A stretch of DNA of 64,000 bases from a virus, in IMG/VR virus record IMGVR_UViG_3300023179_000031, positions 58,467-122,466 of that record, one strand, 5' to 3'. Shown in pieces: positions 27,001 to 37,200 of the stretch. The position numbers and the translations under genes were made by a program. The first letter of the stretch is position 1. Each line of letters opens with the position of its first letter. Under the pieces are notes generated by a model. That model was not told the DNA's origin, searched no databases, and saw only the letters and a list, made by a program, of their open reading frames with translations.

Positions 27001-28539
27001 TTGTGCAAATGAAGCTTCTAATGACCACTGTGGGTATCCGCTTGTGCGCGATGTTTTGTCTCTATCTGTATTAGTTGTAAAATAATGCATATCAACTTCT
27101 TGCGCACCAACCAAGAACTTGTCTGTAACAGTGTTTGCAAGCTCGTATCCAACATCTCTATTTTCAATAGGAAGTGTTAATGAGTCTAAATATGTCTTAA
27201 TAGCAGTTAATGACGGTGGTGACGATTTATCTATAGCGATTACTTTGATAATGCCAGCAATTATTTCTTGTGGTTTGTTTCCTGCAATTTTACCATTATT
27301 GTAGTTGTATAATGCTTGACAAGCTGGATGATTTATTACCGGAAGCAAAGTTACAAATAATTCCCAATTTAATATTTCACAAATTTCTAAACATAGATCT
27401 AAAACATTTATCTGATCATAATCTAAAAAGTAAAACTGTGGTAAAACAGGAAGACCAGTTAAATCAACAACATAATTCATCCCTCTAAAATTAATATATC
27501 CTCCAAAACCAGCATCTTTATATTCTTGAGGCATTTGACCGTCAAAACCAGACATGGCATTTATAGCTTGCACTATTCTGTAATACGGTATACCCTGTTG
27601 ACATCTCCTAGATCTACCAGTTCCTGTGATTGGGAATTTTGTTGGAAAAGTACCAATTGCTGATTGATTAAATTCAAATTTTACAGAATCTTGATATAAA
27701 GTATTTGAAGATGGAATTCCTCGCGGATAATACATGTCTGTTCCAACAAAACCGTATGATCCATCACTATTTTTGATTTTTTTTAACACAGACGCATTTG
27801 ATCCACCGTAATAACTTTCATATTGTGATGAATTAAATTCTAAGAATCCAAAAATATTAAGTATATTTTGTCCACCATATGTTGAGCCTGCGTAATTATT
27901 AAGAATAAGCTGAACATTTGATAAAACTTCTCTTGGATCAACAATTTGCGCTGAATATATTGGTGTTCCCGCTGAACTTTTATTTTGAGTGAATGTTTGT
28001 AATATCCCACCAAAAGTAAAATGATCTCTAGCATAATTACCTTGAGATGAAGTAAAATCATATAAATCATCAAATGGTTTTAAGAATGCATCTTGAACAG
28101 AAGCTCTTTTTGCCCCAAAACTAAAAAATACCGGACTGCCAACTGGCGGTGGCATGAATTGATCTTTAACGCCATTATGGTATACATCTTGACCTCTACC
28201 AAGGCCAGATCCATCAGACTTATTATATTCATCTTCAACAAGCTGTATTCCAAGAGTTGAACTACTATCACCAAATCCAGCGTTTACACTAAAACTAGAT
28301 ATAGATGCGCCAAGAAATGTTTGTTGTTCATATGTTGGATACGTACCGCCAGCAACACTAAGATCTGTTAAAGATAATGAATTTGGATCAACTGTCGTGG
28401 TTGTAGTTGTTGTAGTTGTTGATGTAGTTGTTGTAGTAGTAGTTGTTGTAGTAGTAGTTGTGGTGGTTGTAGAAGTTGTAGCACCATTTGGATCTGGAGT
28501 CGTGTTTATTGGTGGGTATGGTGGAATAAATAATGTCAT
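24004..28539 (-). CDS. Large tail protein with N-terminal poly-Thr tract
   Basis: The 1511-aa protein opens with a Pro-rich start (MTLFIPPYPPINTTPDP) and then a stretch of about 30 threonines (residues about 20-50) broken only by Ser. A second Thr tract (ATTTTTSTTNPPNYVTTTAAP) lies near residue 1060. The rest is a long region without a recognised domain. Residues about 1360-1400 are charged and helical (KMQKQKLDNISNISRNRQKQRDEKN). An AAGGATATATT site precedes the ATG. By position it belongs to the tail tip or adhesion device. Confidence 0.6.
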   Translation of the reverse strand: MTLFIPPYPPINTTPDPNGATTSTTTTTTTTTTTTTTTTSTTTTTTTTTVDPNSLSLTDLSVAGGTYPTYEQQTFLGASISSFSVNAGFGDSSSTLGIQLVEDEYNKSDGSGLGRGQDVYHNGVKDQFMPPPVGSPVFFSFGAKRASVQDAFLKPFDDLYDFTSSQGNYARDHFTFGGILQTFTQNKSSAGTPIYSAQIVDPREVLSNVQLILNNYAGSTYGGQNILNIFGFLEFNSSQYESYYGGSNASVLKKIKNSDGSYGFVGTDMYYPRGIPSSNTLYQDSVKFEFNQSAIGTFPTKFPITGTGRSRRCQQGIPYYRIVQAINAMSGFDGQMPQEYKDAGFGGYINFRGMNYVVDLTGLPVLPQFYFLDYDQINVLDLCLEICEILNWELFVTLLPVINHPACQALYNYNNGKIAGNKPQEIIAGIIKVIAIDKSSPPSLTAIKTYLDSLTLPIENRDVGYELANTVTDKFLVGAQEVDMHYFTTNTDRDKTSRTSGYPQWSLEASFAQQVLPYYGMLGNKAVTIPKGFGSYQQILLDSSTLNANGVGNYYVATEMELRAAAISFERWSEFLMMYNELYMESVESNDIRDIASINNTVNEFAAIGINIPIEVSSNYAVTVPRSVWTSDQNGYDANGIPKSPCNPPYGYPLYYKRATQIGIPQAGLANLTSIGTKLFTQLTALRNTTNDKEFVGVLNSISKELDNNVAGKSEAEKEFYQFIKTSLNSGTRNIALIEKMLNQLGPIVAGSQRTAQRNNQNAHRVYNFLKNIADECLGKKFLVKIPKRVNPNYSTTVSTVGVGSSMEIRKGPFGFMRRSINNDPLHRDNLDDLPDSSGMNNYQLSGGLDPYYGALKINYNPITEQYESNYTPDNQGGYYPFDLLASSAGSNYGINAGLIPLDATNFVNENSRISAYVRFDNSEQLSFDGISKDSFTQQVIKAGYFIPDISYQLENSSRTGDKFDPSSADLAPSGCVAFVKCDVSETLYMPPKSSVRSIKVHGREVQYTTTLSIPNKIFDPIKCTNKDSFRYIQRLYSPIPGESDYSSNVRIFDIISQAVEATTTTTSTTNPPNYVTTTAAPITNSSITVVNPNFELDTDNVYALITLPNRIFPTVTSRYRDSLKEKVFPANLKHFLLLDTVQGVDGFDVPALPSGTQRDIHSTLSSEGLGPDAEAAIDKTFEGLTFSLPNKITAASPSPVYPDLVAIPLRSSERCYGPWLSSYVSTDQVGGKLEFVKDENLAPWNYNGFDLMNAVGQMHSAFGTSAMLVSERGGFVVPAAPSGVALARSLGNAGPLVTNISVDVSQAGIKTTYKMDLYTASFGKMQKQKLDNISNISRNRQKQRDEKNALIRKGIGKNQSNINYQQLYKNIENSMRYDSMNTDLVTGGLASQPVDTSVISVLPQNVNSFLVDDGTNLQGGVNTQLSERHIEASMMSSNLLIQGIEFLNHNAKIFGFKFYNSASTNLIEDKSPASFEDHPNMSVVARNNVDMIQEMNSQGIEGSDKLSSWS
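28394..28480. repeat. Low-complexity (GTT/GTA)n tract encoding poly-Thr
   Basis: Imperfect trinucleotide repeats on the plus strand read as Thr codons (ACA, ACT, ACC) on the minus strand. Codon types are mixed, so the tract is not a simple homogeneous repeat. Slippage would change length in whole codons only. Confidence 0.85.
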
Positions 28540-28548
28540 AATATATCC

Positions 28549-28869
28549 TTAATATGGACTGTATGTAGCTACAACAAGATTTCGTGAAATTGTAATACTG
28601 GTTTTTACTTCATATGGAGATGTGTCTACAAGACCTTGGCCGCCGTTTTGATTTGGAAGATAGTGTATGTATTCTCCAAATATTAAAGCATTATATGATA
28701 CTTGAGATGAATTAGATAATATATTTTGGCCATTTGAGTTATTTGGTACGCGCTTATAAACATGGGTTTTTAAAGTGCCATCATACGCCGGTCTTAAGAA
28801 TGATATAGTGCCACTAGGGCCAGCTACCACATTTCCCAATTCATCTACTTGATTTATTATGTCTTCCAT
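28549..28869 (-). CDS. Small virion protein of unknown function
   Basis: The 106-aa product starts MEDIINQVDELGNVVAGPSG and ends in a strand-like ITISRNLVVATYSPY. No domain is recognised. It lies between two Thr-tract tail proteins, starting 3 bases after the end of the upstream gene without a clear ribosome site, so translation is probably coupled. A chaperone or small structural role is possible. Confidence 0.5.
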   Translation of the reverse strand: MEDIINQVDELGNVVAGPSGTISFLRPAYDGTLKTHVYKRVPNNSNGQNILSNSSQVSYNALIFGEYIHYLPNQNGGQGLVDTSPYEVKTSITISRNLVVATYSPY

Positions 28870-28872
28870 AGT

Positions 28873-31800
28873 TTATTTTTTTGGTGGCGTAAGACTGTTT
28901 TTACTAACATTTGTTTTATTATCTTCTCGTACTTTAAAATTAGGATCTTCAAAATTTGCTACGATTGTTGGTAATAAATTGGATTTTACAATACCCGGAG
29001 TTTTAGTGTCATTATTTACTGGAAGTTGATATGTTCCTACTGGTGGTTTTGGTATCCTTGTTGTTGTTGAAGTTGTTGTAATCGTTGTAATACCAGTTGG
29101 AATAATTGGTGCTAAAGTTGTTGTTGTTGTTCTTGTAAAGATGTTATTTTGTGGTTTTATTGTGGTTGTAGTGATGATGGTTGGCATTGATGTGGTATAT
29201 ATTGGCTGAAATATTGTCGTGGTAATATAGGGGTTCAGTGGGTTTCGTGTTGTGGTTGTGGTGGGAGCTTTAGTAGTTGTCGTACTTGTGGTTGTCGTTG
29301 GAATGGCTGTACCAATGAAAGAAACTGTCTGAATATTAATTTCATTTTTTGGCGGAATTGTCACATATATGATATAACTATAAGTTAAAGTTCCATTTAT
29401 TATTGTTTTGTTAAGTACAGCCTCGACTGGAAAAGAACAATGAACACTTGGTATAATATCAAAACCATATCCATTATCTGGCCTTAAAAATATTTCACCA
29501 AGTCTAGCTCGCTTACCAACAGATAATTCGCTTTCTAATGTTAGCGATTCCGTGTTTAATTTACAGTTTTGAATAATATTTGTAAGACGAACAGAAAAAG
29601 TGTTTTTTTCTGGAGGAATTGTTGTTGTCGTTGTTGTTGTAATAGTAGTTGTAGTAGGTATAGGTATTGCTTTGCCACGTATAGTTAATTTTTGATAGTT
29701 ATTGTCTCCGATTTTTGGGATTGTTCCATATACATAAACATAATAGTAACATTTTCCACCAAAACATTCTGTTTGAAGGCTTGCATTCAGCGGTGCAAAC
29801 GCATTGAGAATTGATAGATTTTCTAGTCTAATTTCATATCCATCGTCTGGATATATAGAAACTAATGCAAGTTGAAAACCGGCTCCAATTGGTAACAAAG
29901 AAGACGCTAACGTTGTATGACTTAGCGTTGCGTTTTCAATCTCGTCAATAAATTCTACAGAAAAAATATTTGATGGTGGTCTGGTTGTTGTGGTTGTGGT
30001 AACAGTAGTTGTTGTGGATGTAGTTGTTGTGGTAGATGTTGCGGGAGCGACAGTGGTGGTTGTAGTAGATACTACGGGAGCATTGGTAGTTGTTGTAACA
30101 ATTGGGGTTGCTTTCCCGCGTATAGTTAATTTTTGATAGTTTTTATCTCCAATATTTGGAATTATACCATCCATGTTAATGTCATAATAATATTTGCCAT
30201 TTACATACGATATATTAATTGACGCATTCAGGGGTGGAGATCTATTAAGAATAGATACATTTTCTGCTTTAATTTCATATCCTTTATCTGGATATATGGA
30301 AACAGATGGAATTGTAAAAGCTTGACCGGGACTTAAAAGCGGTGACGATACATTTGTCTTGCTTAGTGTTGCATTTGCAATTTCATTTACAAGCTCTACA
30401 GAAAACGAGTTGTTTGGCGGTTGAGTTGTAGTCGTTGTTGTAGTAATGGTTGTAGTTATAGCCCCATCGCCCTTTACAACTAAATTAATAGGTATGTTCA
30501 AAGTAACATCTTGATCTAAAAATTTACTCAAGTATGGGTATGTATTATAATTATCATAATCATATTGGACAAGATATAACCGCGTGTAACCTGTTGCCAG
30601 TTTTGCACTTAAAAGTCGAATTCTACCAATAATAAGATTGTTTGCATTTCGAATATACAAAATTAACCCCGCTGGGGATGAAAATATTTCGTATGGGCTA
30701 GATGGGTTAAATTGAACAAAATATTGAATTTCTGCTACAATTGATCCAGGTTCCACAGATGCAGAAGAAAATGTTTGAGTTTTATTGCCAAAAAAATAAA
30801 CAATATCGCTTGCATCAGCGCCATTTTGAAATTTAGCAGATGGATAAAAATTAACTGTAATATTCTTTGGTGGAGAAATTTGTTTAAATATTATCTTTAT
30901 GGCAACGTTGAAAGATCTAGCAACGTCTAATCGCGGAGTAGATGTGGATGCGTCGGCGGAACCTTCTACAACAAAAGAGCGATCTACTGGATCAAATTTA
31001 ACTATACCAGTATCAACAATTTGTCCAGCAGAATTTGTTAAATAAAAATTTTGTCCATTTGGATATCGCACTTCTTTAATTTGTAATAATGAATTTTGTA
31101 TTGAATAGTATATCTTTTGAGTACTAAAAAATTTATTTCTATTTCCACATGCTGATAGGGCGTTATTAACTATTGTAAAAGGTACTGTAGTATCACTTAT
31201 CTGTGTTCCATCTTCAAATTCAGCAGAAGTAATATAATTTAATGTAACGCACGGTGTCTCTCCGGGTTTTGAAGTTGTTGTAGTTGTTGTAGTTGTTGTA
31301 GTTGTGGTTGTTGATGTAGTGGTAGTAGTTATGGTAGTTGTTGCTGCCGGTATAGTGGTTGTAGTAATAGCGCAAGTGGATCCATTAATTTCTATAGTAA
31401 TGTCGCCGTCACCATCAAACCAAGGTAATTCATAGAAAGTACTAGTTAAAATATACCTAGTTCCTAGCGCTGTGTCTGTATCAAAATTAAATGTAGGAGT
31501 ATTATTATATGAAAAAGTTAGTGCTTGTGATGGATTTCTTTTTCCAAAACTATAAAATCTTGCAGATAAACTTGACCTCATTTCTCCGCTAGTAGAATTA
31601 TATCTACAATCAAAAGTATAGCCATTATTTGCAGTAATTGTTATTGAAACAGATGATCTTGGTATTGTCCAAGGCGGTCCAGAAGATGAATCTGCAACAA
31701 TTTTAGATCTAGACACTCTAATGGTAGAGTTTGGAACATTATTAACATATTCAATGTTTAGTGTACGCAATTTAGGTGCGGCGGTTGTTGTAGTGGTTGT

Positions 31801-32655
31801 TGTCGTGGTGGTTGTTGGTCCTTTATATTTTAGGATCAATTTTATTGGTACAGTGTAAGATCTATTTATATCTAGATTAGCTGGCCAATTAATCCCATTT
31901 ATTGTGCTGATTATAAATCCACGAAATCCATAATCTATTTTAAGTGTACCTATGTCGTTTAAGCGTGAATCACGAATAGTAACAGTCTGTGAATTAGGAT
32001 AATTTATGTATAATACTTCGTAGTTGGTGTCCGCTAACGTGTATTCAGCAATATTATTTAAGGAGCTAGTATCGCCACAAAGTGTTATTGAATTATTACC
32101 CTTCCAAGATATTGCGCCCCGTATTGGTGTTCCATTTTCTAATTCTGATGATGGAGTCAGGTCTATGGTTACGCATTTAGGTTTTACAGTTGTGGTTGTT
32201 GTGGTGCTAGTAGTAGAATTAATAATTATATCATAATAGCTTGCGCTGTTTAATATACCTTCATAATAACTATATGGTAATAATATTGAATTACAAGTTG
32301 ATGGTGATGGGTAGCCTATAGTCTTAATGGTTACACTTGCCCCAACAGCATAGCGAATATAAACTCTTCCATCTTGATCTTGCGCAAAATAAGTTTCATC
32401 GGCTATAATTGGATCAGTAGTAACAGTAAATTTATTAGATGCATAATAATCTGTAGACAAAGATGGCAAATTTGAAAAATTATATCTAAGATTAATGTTT
32501 CTAGATGAAGATATGTAAACTACAACATTAAATTCCCAATTTTTTGTTAAACATATTGATGGTATATCTCCTGTAATTTTAAACGAAATTACACCAGTGG
32601 CGCTATTTCCTTTTCTTTGAACATTTTTGGTTATAAGTCGAACTGAATACGCCAT
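28873..32655 (-). CDS. Mucin-like tail protein: repeated beta domains joined by seven Thr tracts
   Basis: The 1260-aa protein is a chain of beta-rich domains separated by poly-Thr linkers. Three related modules near the C-terminal side begin (S)FSVEL/FSVEF/FSVRL and end with a TIRGKA- or FIGTAI-like strand. Modules earlier in the chain share a pattern of PSSELENGT, TSAEFEDGT and PSAKFQNGA. The C-terminal ~150 residues are Thr/Pro/Ile-rich. No lectin or enzyme motif is recognised. I chose ATG 32655, one base after the preceding stop, over GTG 32664. Such Thr tracts are typical O-glycosylation targets in other systems. Confidence 0.65.
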   Translation of the reverse strand: MAYSVRLITKNVQRKGNSATGVISFKITGDIPSICLTKNWEFNVVVYISSSRNINLRYNFSNLPSLSTDYYASNKFTVTTDPIIADETYFAQDQDGRVYIRYAVGASVTIKTIGYPSPSTCNSILLPYSYYEGILNSASYYDIIINSTTSTTTTTTVKPKCVTIDLTPSSELENGTPIRGAISWKGNNSITLCGDTSSLNNIAEYTLADTNYEVLYINYPNSQTVTIRDSRLNDIGTLKIDYGFRGFIISTINGINWPANLDINRSYTVPIKLILKYKGPTTTTTTTTTTTAAPKLRTLNIEYVNNVPNSTIRVSRSKIVADSSSGPPWTIPRSSVSITITANNGYTFDCRYNSTSGEMRSSLSARFYSFGKRNPSQALTFSYNNTPTFNFDTDTALGTRYILTSTFYELPWFDGDGDITIEINGSTCAITTTTIPAATTTITTTTTSTTTTTTTTTTTTTSKPGETPCVTLNYITSAEFEDGTQISDTTVPFTIVNNALSACGNRNKFFSTQKIYYSIQNSLLQIKEVRYPNGQNFYLTNSAGQIVDTGIVKFDPVDRSFVVEGSADASTSTPRLDVARSFNVAIKIIFKQISPPKNITVNFYPSAKFQNGADASDIVYFFGNKTQTFSSASVEPGSIVAEIQYFVQFNPSSPYEIFSSPAGLILYIRNANNLIIGRIRLLSAKLATGYTRLYLVQYDYDNYNTYPYLSKFLDQDVTLNIPINLVVKGDGAITTTITTTTTTTQPPNNSFSVELVNEIANATLSKTNVSSPLLSPGQAFTIPSVSIYPDKGYEIKAENVSILNRSPPLNASINISYVNGKYYYDINMDGIIPNIGDKNYQKLTIRGKATPIVTTTTNAPVVSTTTTTVAPATSTTTTTSTTTTVTTTTTTRPPSNIFSVEFIDEIENATLSHTTLASSLLPIGAGFQLALVSIYPDDGYEIRLENLSILNAFAPLNASLQTECFGGKCYYYVYVYGTIPKIGDNNYQKLTIRGKAIPIPTTTTITTTTTTTIPPEKNTFSVRLTNIIQNCKLNTESLTLESELSVGKRARLGEIFLRPDNGYGFDIIPSVHCSFPVEAVLNKTIINGTLTYSYIIYVTIPPKNEINIQTVSFIGTAIPTTTTSTTTTKAPTTTTTRNPLNPYITTTIFQPIYTTSMPTIITTTTIKPQNNIFTRTTTTTLAPIIPTGITTITTTSTTTRIPKPPVGTYQLPVNNDTKTPGIVKSNLLPTIVANFEDPNFKVREDNKTNVSKNSLTPPKK
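29055..29305. repeat. Thr/Pro/Ile-rich C-terminal low-complexity region
   Basis: Several (GTT/GTA/GTG)n stretches encode the Thr-rich tail of the 28873-32655 protein, interrupted by short Pro/Ile/Gln segments. Confidence 0.7.
29678..29700. repeat. 23-bp direct repeat, copy A
   Basis: The same 23 bases occur at 30119-30141. Both encode the end strand (QKLTIRGKA) of neighbouring duplicated modules, showing a duplication recent enough to keep DNA identity. Confidence 0.85.
29982..30098. repeat. Low-complexity tract encoding a Thr-rich linker
   Basis: Mixed Thr codons with a few Ala, Pro and Val codons separate two duplicated modules of the mucin-like tail protein. Confidence 0.75.
30119..30141. 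repeat. 23-bp direct repeat, copy B
   Basis: Identical to 29678-29700; see that entry. Confidence 0.85.
31273..31369. repeat. Low-complexity tract encoding the longest Thr run of the mucin-like protein
   Basis: GTT/GTA/GTG repeats on the plus strand encode an almost pure Thr run with Ile, Ser and Ala interruptions, between two beta domains. Confidence 0.8.
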
Positions 32656-32656
32656 A

Positions 32657-34216
32657 TCATTCACTCAATTCGTAAGTCCACCCAAGATTTAAAGTATATC
32701 TACCTTCTTTTGGGTTCCAAGATTCTTGTGGTGGTGAAAGAAAATATTTTCTAATTCCCGGCTCATTTGCTGGACTAAAAATACCGATTAAAGTTTTTAA
32801 CTGATTGGCTATTGGATCATTGATGCTTGGTTTTTTTAGTAATAAAGAGCCTCTATCTGTACCATAGCCTAGGTGTGTGCTATCAACAATAATTTCAACA
32901 CTCATATCTCTTCTGTACTCTGTTCTTCCAAATGTAAATTGTAATATTGGACCTGTTGGTCTTCCAAGAACTGGTATGGTAGCAAAAACATCTCCGGGAT
33001 AAGTGTCATTTATGCTAAAACTTTCATATAAAACACCACTAAAAAAATTGCTTGGACGATTATCAAATTCTATATTATATGAAATTTCTCCAGCTTGTTC
33101 ATTTGCTCCAATAGAAACTGATAACGGTTGACTATTTAATGTTTCAGCAACAGCATTATCTGCTCTTTTATAGATTAAAGACCCTACACCAAAAGATCCA
33201 CTAGAGCTAATATTATAATAATGTAATTTAGCTTGCCCATATGGCGATGAAGTTAGTGTATTTGAAGCGAATTGTGCATCCGTAAATCCCGAGGGAGCTA
33301 AACCTTTGATAGTACCTTGTATAGAAGTTTTAACATATGGATTATCCAAACTTGTTGAAACAGATAGCTCATAGTGTTCTAATGCGGTTGTTCCAGATGG
33401 AGCTAAAACCCAAGTATCAGTTTGAGTAACTGTGCCAGCGCCTTTGTCGATATTAACCGTTTTTCCATGATTAAATCCATCAAACGAACCAACATTCATG
33501 CTAGATTTAGCTAACATAGTATACATAGTATTATAATTATCACTATTATCAATAAATGACTTAGCTTGCAGCCAAGCCGGTTTATCATTTGGGTTAGTAA
33601 TAATTGTTGCATTAGCATCAGATGCGGATTGTAATACCGATCTTGTTGGCAAATTTCTCCCTGTTGCAGTTAATGTTCTACTTGCTATAAATGATCTTGA
33701 TGAAAGAGGGTTAGTATTACCAGAAGTAACATCAGCATATGCTAAATTATTTTCAATTTCAAAAGACCAAGTTTCATTAAAATCTTCTAATAGATTTTCT
33801 TGTTCTGTAGCGTTAGTAAGTTCTTGCTCTGAAACAAGGTTGATAGTATACTTGCAAGTCTGTGTGTAGGTTCCTTCTTCAAAATTTATAGACTCAAATC
33901 TTGTTTTAAAAGTAATAGCTGGATTATTACCGCCGGGAGTAATTTCTAATTTTTGAACACCTGTTCCACTAACATTAAAGAAATCTACTAGATTCTTTTG
34001 CGTACTCATTATATCCTGTAGAGCAACTTGGGAAGCGGTATACCCATTTTTTGGCGGGCTAGAAGAAACTATGGTGCCATTCAGGGTAATATTATATCTA
34101 TTACCAAAATGCGCATTTTTATTTCTAAGAGAAGAAGAGGATATAGAAATAAATGGTGCTGGAACTAAATTATAGCTTGTGCCAGCGGCGTTTATTACAG
34201 TAACGTTTGCGCTCAT
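32657..34216 (-). CDS. Tail protein, possibly distal tail or baseplate component
   Basis: The 519-aa protein lies directly after the giant tail protein gene, overlapping it by ATGA. It is beta-rich, with repeated aromatic and Thr-rich strands (FGNRYNITLNGTIVSS, TQTCKYTINLVSEQEL, GRYTLNLGWTYELSE at the end). No enzymatic motif is seen. Genes in this place of siphophage tail modules often encode baseplate-hub or distal tail proteins. That is inferred from order only. Confidence 0.45.
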   Translation of the reverse strand: MSANVTVINAAGTSYNLVPAPFISISSSSLRNKNAHFGNRYNITLNGTIVSSSPPKNGYTASQVALQDIMSTQKNLVDFFNVSGTGVQKLEITPGGNNPAITFKTRFESINFEEGTYTQTCKYTINLVSEQELTNATEQENLLEDFNETWSFEIENNLAYADVTSGNTNPLSSRSFIASRTLTATGRNLPTRSVLQSASDANATIITNPNDKPAWLQAKSFIDNSDNYNTMYTMLAKSSMNVGSFDGFNHGKTVNIDKGAGTVTQTDTWVLAPSGTTALEHYELSVSTSLDNPYVKTSIQGTIKGLAPSGFTDAQFASNTLTSSPYGQAKLHYYNISSSGSFGVGSLIYKRADNAVAETLNSQPLSVSIGANEQAGEISYNIEFDNRPSNFFSGVLYESFSINDTYPGDVFATIPVLGRPTGPILQFTFGRTEYRRDMSVEIIVDSTHLGYGTDRGSLLLKKPSINDPIANQLKTLIGIFSPANEPGIRKYFLSPPQESWNPKEGRYTLNLGWTYELSE

Positions 34217-37200
34217 TGTTTTCCTCTGATATTAAGTGCTAGCATACCAGAACCAACTTCCGCTCCACTATTAAACAGGTTTAGGCCGGAACTTTCAACA
34301 AAATCTACTAATTTTCCATTAGCATATAAACTAAATGGAGTTCCAGAAGATGTGCCTAGCACCGCATTTTCGTACAATCCCAAAGTATTATACACATTAT
34401 CATGTCCTGTACCTTGATTAAATAAAGGTAATATTGAACTATTTTCTGATGGTTTTCCGTGTGTAAATAACCTTGCGTAATTTACGTTTTGAATTCCATA
34501 AAAGTAACTTCCTTTCAATTGTTCAACGAATGGCCTGTGGACAATAAAGCCTTTTTCTATCATGTCGTGACCAAATGCATCAATGAATATTTCACCTTTG
34601 TTATTGGCAAAGATAATACTATTAAAGTAAACTCTATTATCTTGTAAATTACCATTTTTAAACTGGAAATAAGTATATGGTTGCTCTACAGACATGTCGC
34701 CAAATATTCTGCCAGTAATAAATGAGTCTGGGTGTGCAAATGAAGGTTTTAATTTACGCAACATGCCATCATAAACATATACAGATCCAGCATTAGACAA
34801 TTGATCATCATTTATACTGCTACCAAATTGGTGTTGCGGAGATCCTACTGCTAACGTATAATCTCCATCTTTTCTTCTTGATCTATCTAAAGATATAGAT
34901 TTACTAAAGAAATCGTTTTCTCCCCTTGCATTGTATCCTTGTGGCACTAACTTGTGAATAGAAACCCAGTTTTGAGTTTTTGCTCCCCAATTATCTATTT
35001 TATTTTCATATGTAAATATAGCACCATTGTTTTGAGATACTATGCCGCTTCCAAATTGATTTCTATTTTGCTGCGATCCTAAATCATACACGGCTCTTGT
35101 TTGTATATCAAATTGTTCATTAAATTCTTTTCTGATAAATGGAGATGATGAATCTACAGCATAGTTATCATAGTCATGACCCGGAGCGCCAATAGCTAAT
35201 ATATCACCATCGATTGAGATACTATATCCAAATTGGTCTGTTGTAATAGAATTTACATTTCCAACATTTATTTCTTTTGGTCTAAATTTCTTAACGCATT
35301 CCCAAGGAACTGTTTTGCCACCAATGCCAGACGCTTTATAAGTTTTTTCAAACACATAAACTGATCCAGCGCCACCATTAAATCCAACCTCCGTACCGAA
35401 AATTTGTCCGCTCGGCGTGTTTGTTTTAACTGTATTCCAAGATATGGGACTTTCTCCAGAAAATGCCGCGAATGGAGCGCCAACATAAATCTTATTATTT
35501 TTAATTGCCAATGAGTATCCAAATAAATCACCCGGATAACCAGATGGCAACTTGTCAAAGTCTAGATAATCATATCCAGTATCTTTCATTATTTCTGGCA
35601 TACCACCGTATACGCTAGCGTCAGCGTACATTTTTCCATTAATTACGCCACTGAATTTTGTTGTTGCCCCATATTCATATTGATATTCATTAAATGTAGA
35701 TATCAAATTTGCTCTTAATTGTCTGATTGCAATTTGATCAGTTAATGGAATTTCTCGGGCTGTCATATATGTTGGACCTTGACCAAGCTCTGGTAGCATT
35801 GGTGAGCCATATCCACCAACACTAGTATCAATTAGATAATCTTGATCAGAAAATAGTGATGAAGCTAATCCGTTATTTGTAGAACTATTAAATCTTAAAT
35901 TTAATCCAGAATTGTTATATGCATTAACATATTTTTGTGGACTACCTCTTTCGGGAGCAACAAGCTTTGTCATGTAATCATATTGTCTACCAGAATTTGC
36001 GCTTGGGAAAGATGTTCTTGGGTATAGGCTACCCAGAAAATTAACTAAAGCTTGATTGATATTATCGCCATTAGCTATAGTTCTTCCCTGAATAAGACTT
36101 GCGTCACTGATAAGGGTAATTCTAGACTTAGCAACGCCAGCATTAAATGGTCTTTGATGATATATTTCTTGAGCAACAACAACTGGGCCGTCTGCAATTT
36201 CTGGATCATCAAAATATGACGCACAAAGATCTGTTGGGCAATACTTTGAACTACTAGTACTAATTTCTCTAGTATACTCGTTTGAAACTGTTCTTTCTGG
36301 AACTTCTGGTATAATTATTGTTGATGATTTATTTTCATATACTGTTTCAAATGTAACAATTTCTTCTATTGGTAATAAAACTCCAGATATAGACAATAAT
36401 CTTTGAGTTCTAATTGTGTTTGGTTTTGAAATTGCTGGGTAATTAAGTTTAGTTCCATCAATATAAATAGATATAAAATTAGAGCCACTTGGAACTTGTA
36501 TGTCAACATAATGACTATCTGGCTCTCCATAGTAATTACTCGGAACAAAAAAGTTTGTGCGATCTTTACTAATATTTATTCCAACAAACACCTGTTCTAA
36601 AATGCTTTGCTGATCATTTAAATCATAATCATAAATATTGGCAATAGAACCGTAGTTGGTTGGATTTAAGCTAGCCGATGAAGAACAATTACTAATCTGA
36701 AATCCTAATAAGGAATTTTCTAATGGGCTTTCGCTTACTGTATTAAAATATACTCTATAGCCAGACCCACCAAGCACTGGAAATGTAACCTTTGCTATAC
36801 CAGTTTTTATTTGCGGGATACCATATTCAACAAAAGAATCATCAGTAATACCAGTATCAAAATAAGCTAGAGGAATTGCTGAATTTACTTGAATTGGTAT
36901 AATATCTTCAGGATAACCATTTACAAGAGAGTAAATACTAATTTTACTATCTGGATTATAACCAATCCTTTTTCCTCTATAAATTGGATCATAATCTGTA
37001 TTAATAACAATATCAGTGTTTGTTAGGCTGTATTTGTTTATAGCATCATTTTTAGTGGCATATTTGTTTTTACCAGATAAAAATAATGGCCTCATTGATA
37101 ATTCAAGTTTCTGGCATAATAGTTCTACAACTCTAGCAGCAGATGTTGTGTATTGTTCTGCAAATGGTTCATCTATAGATTTTGAAGAAGTGCTAGATGG

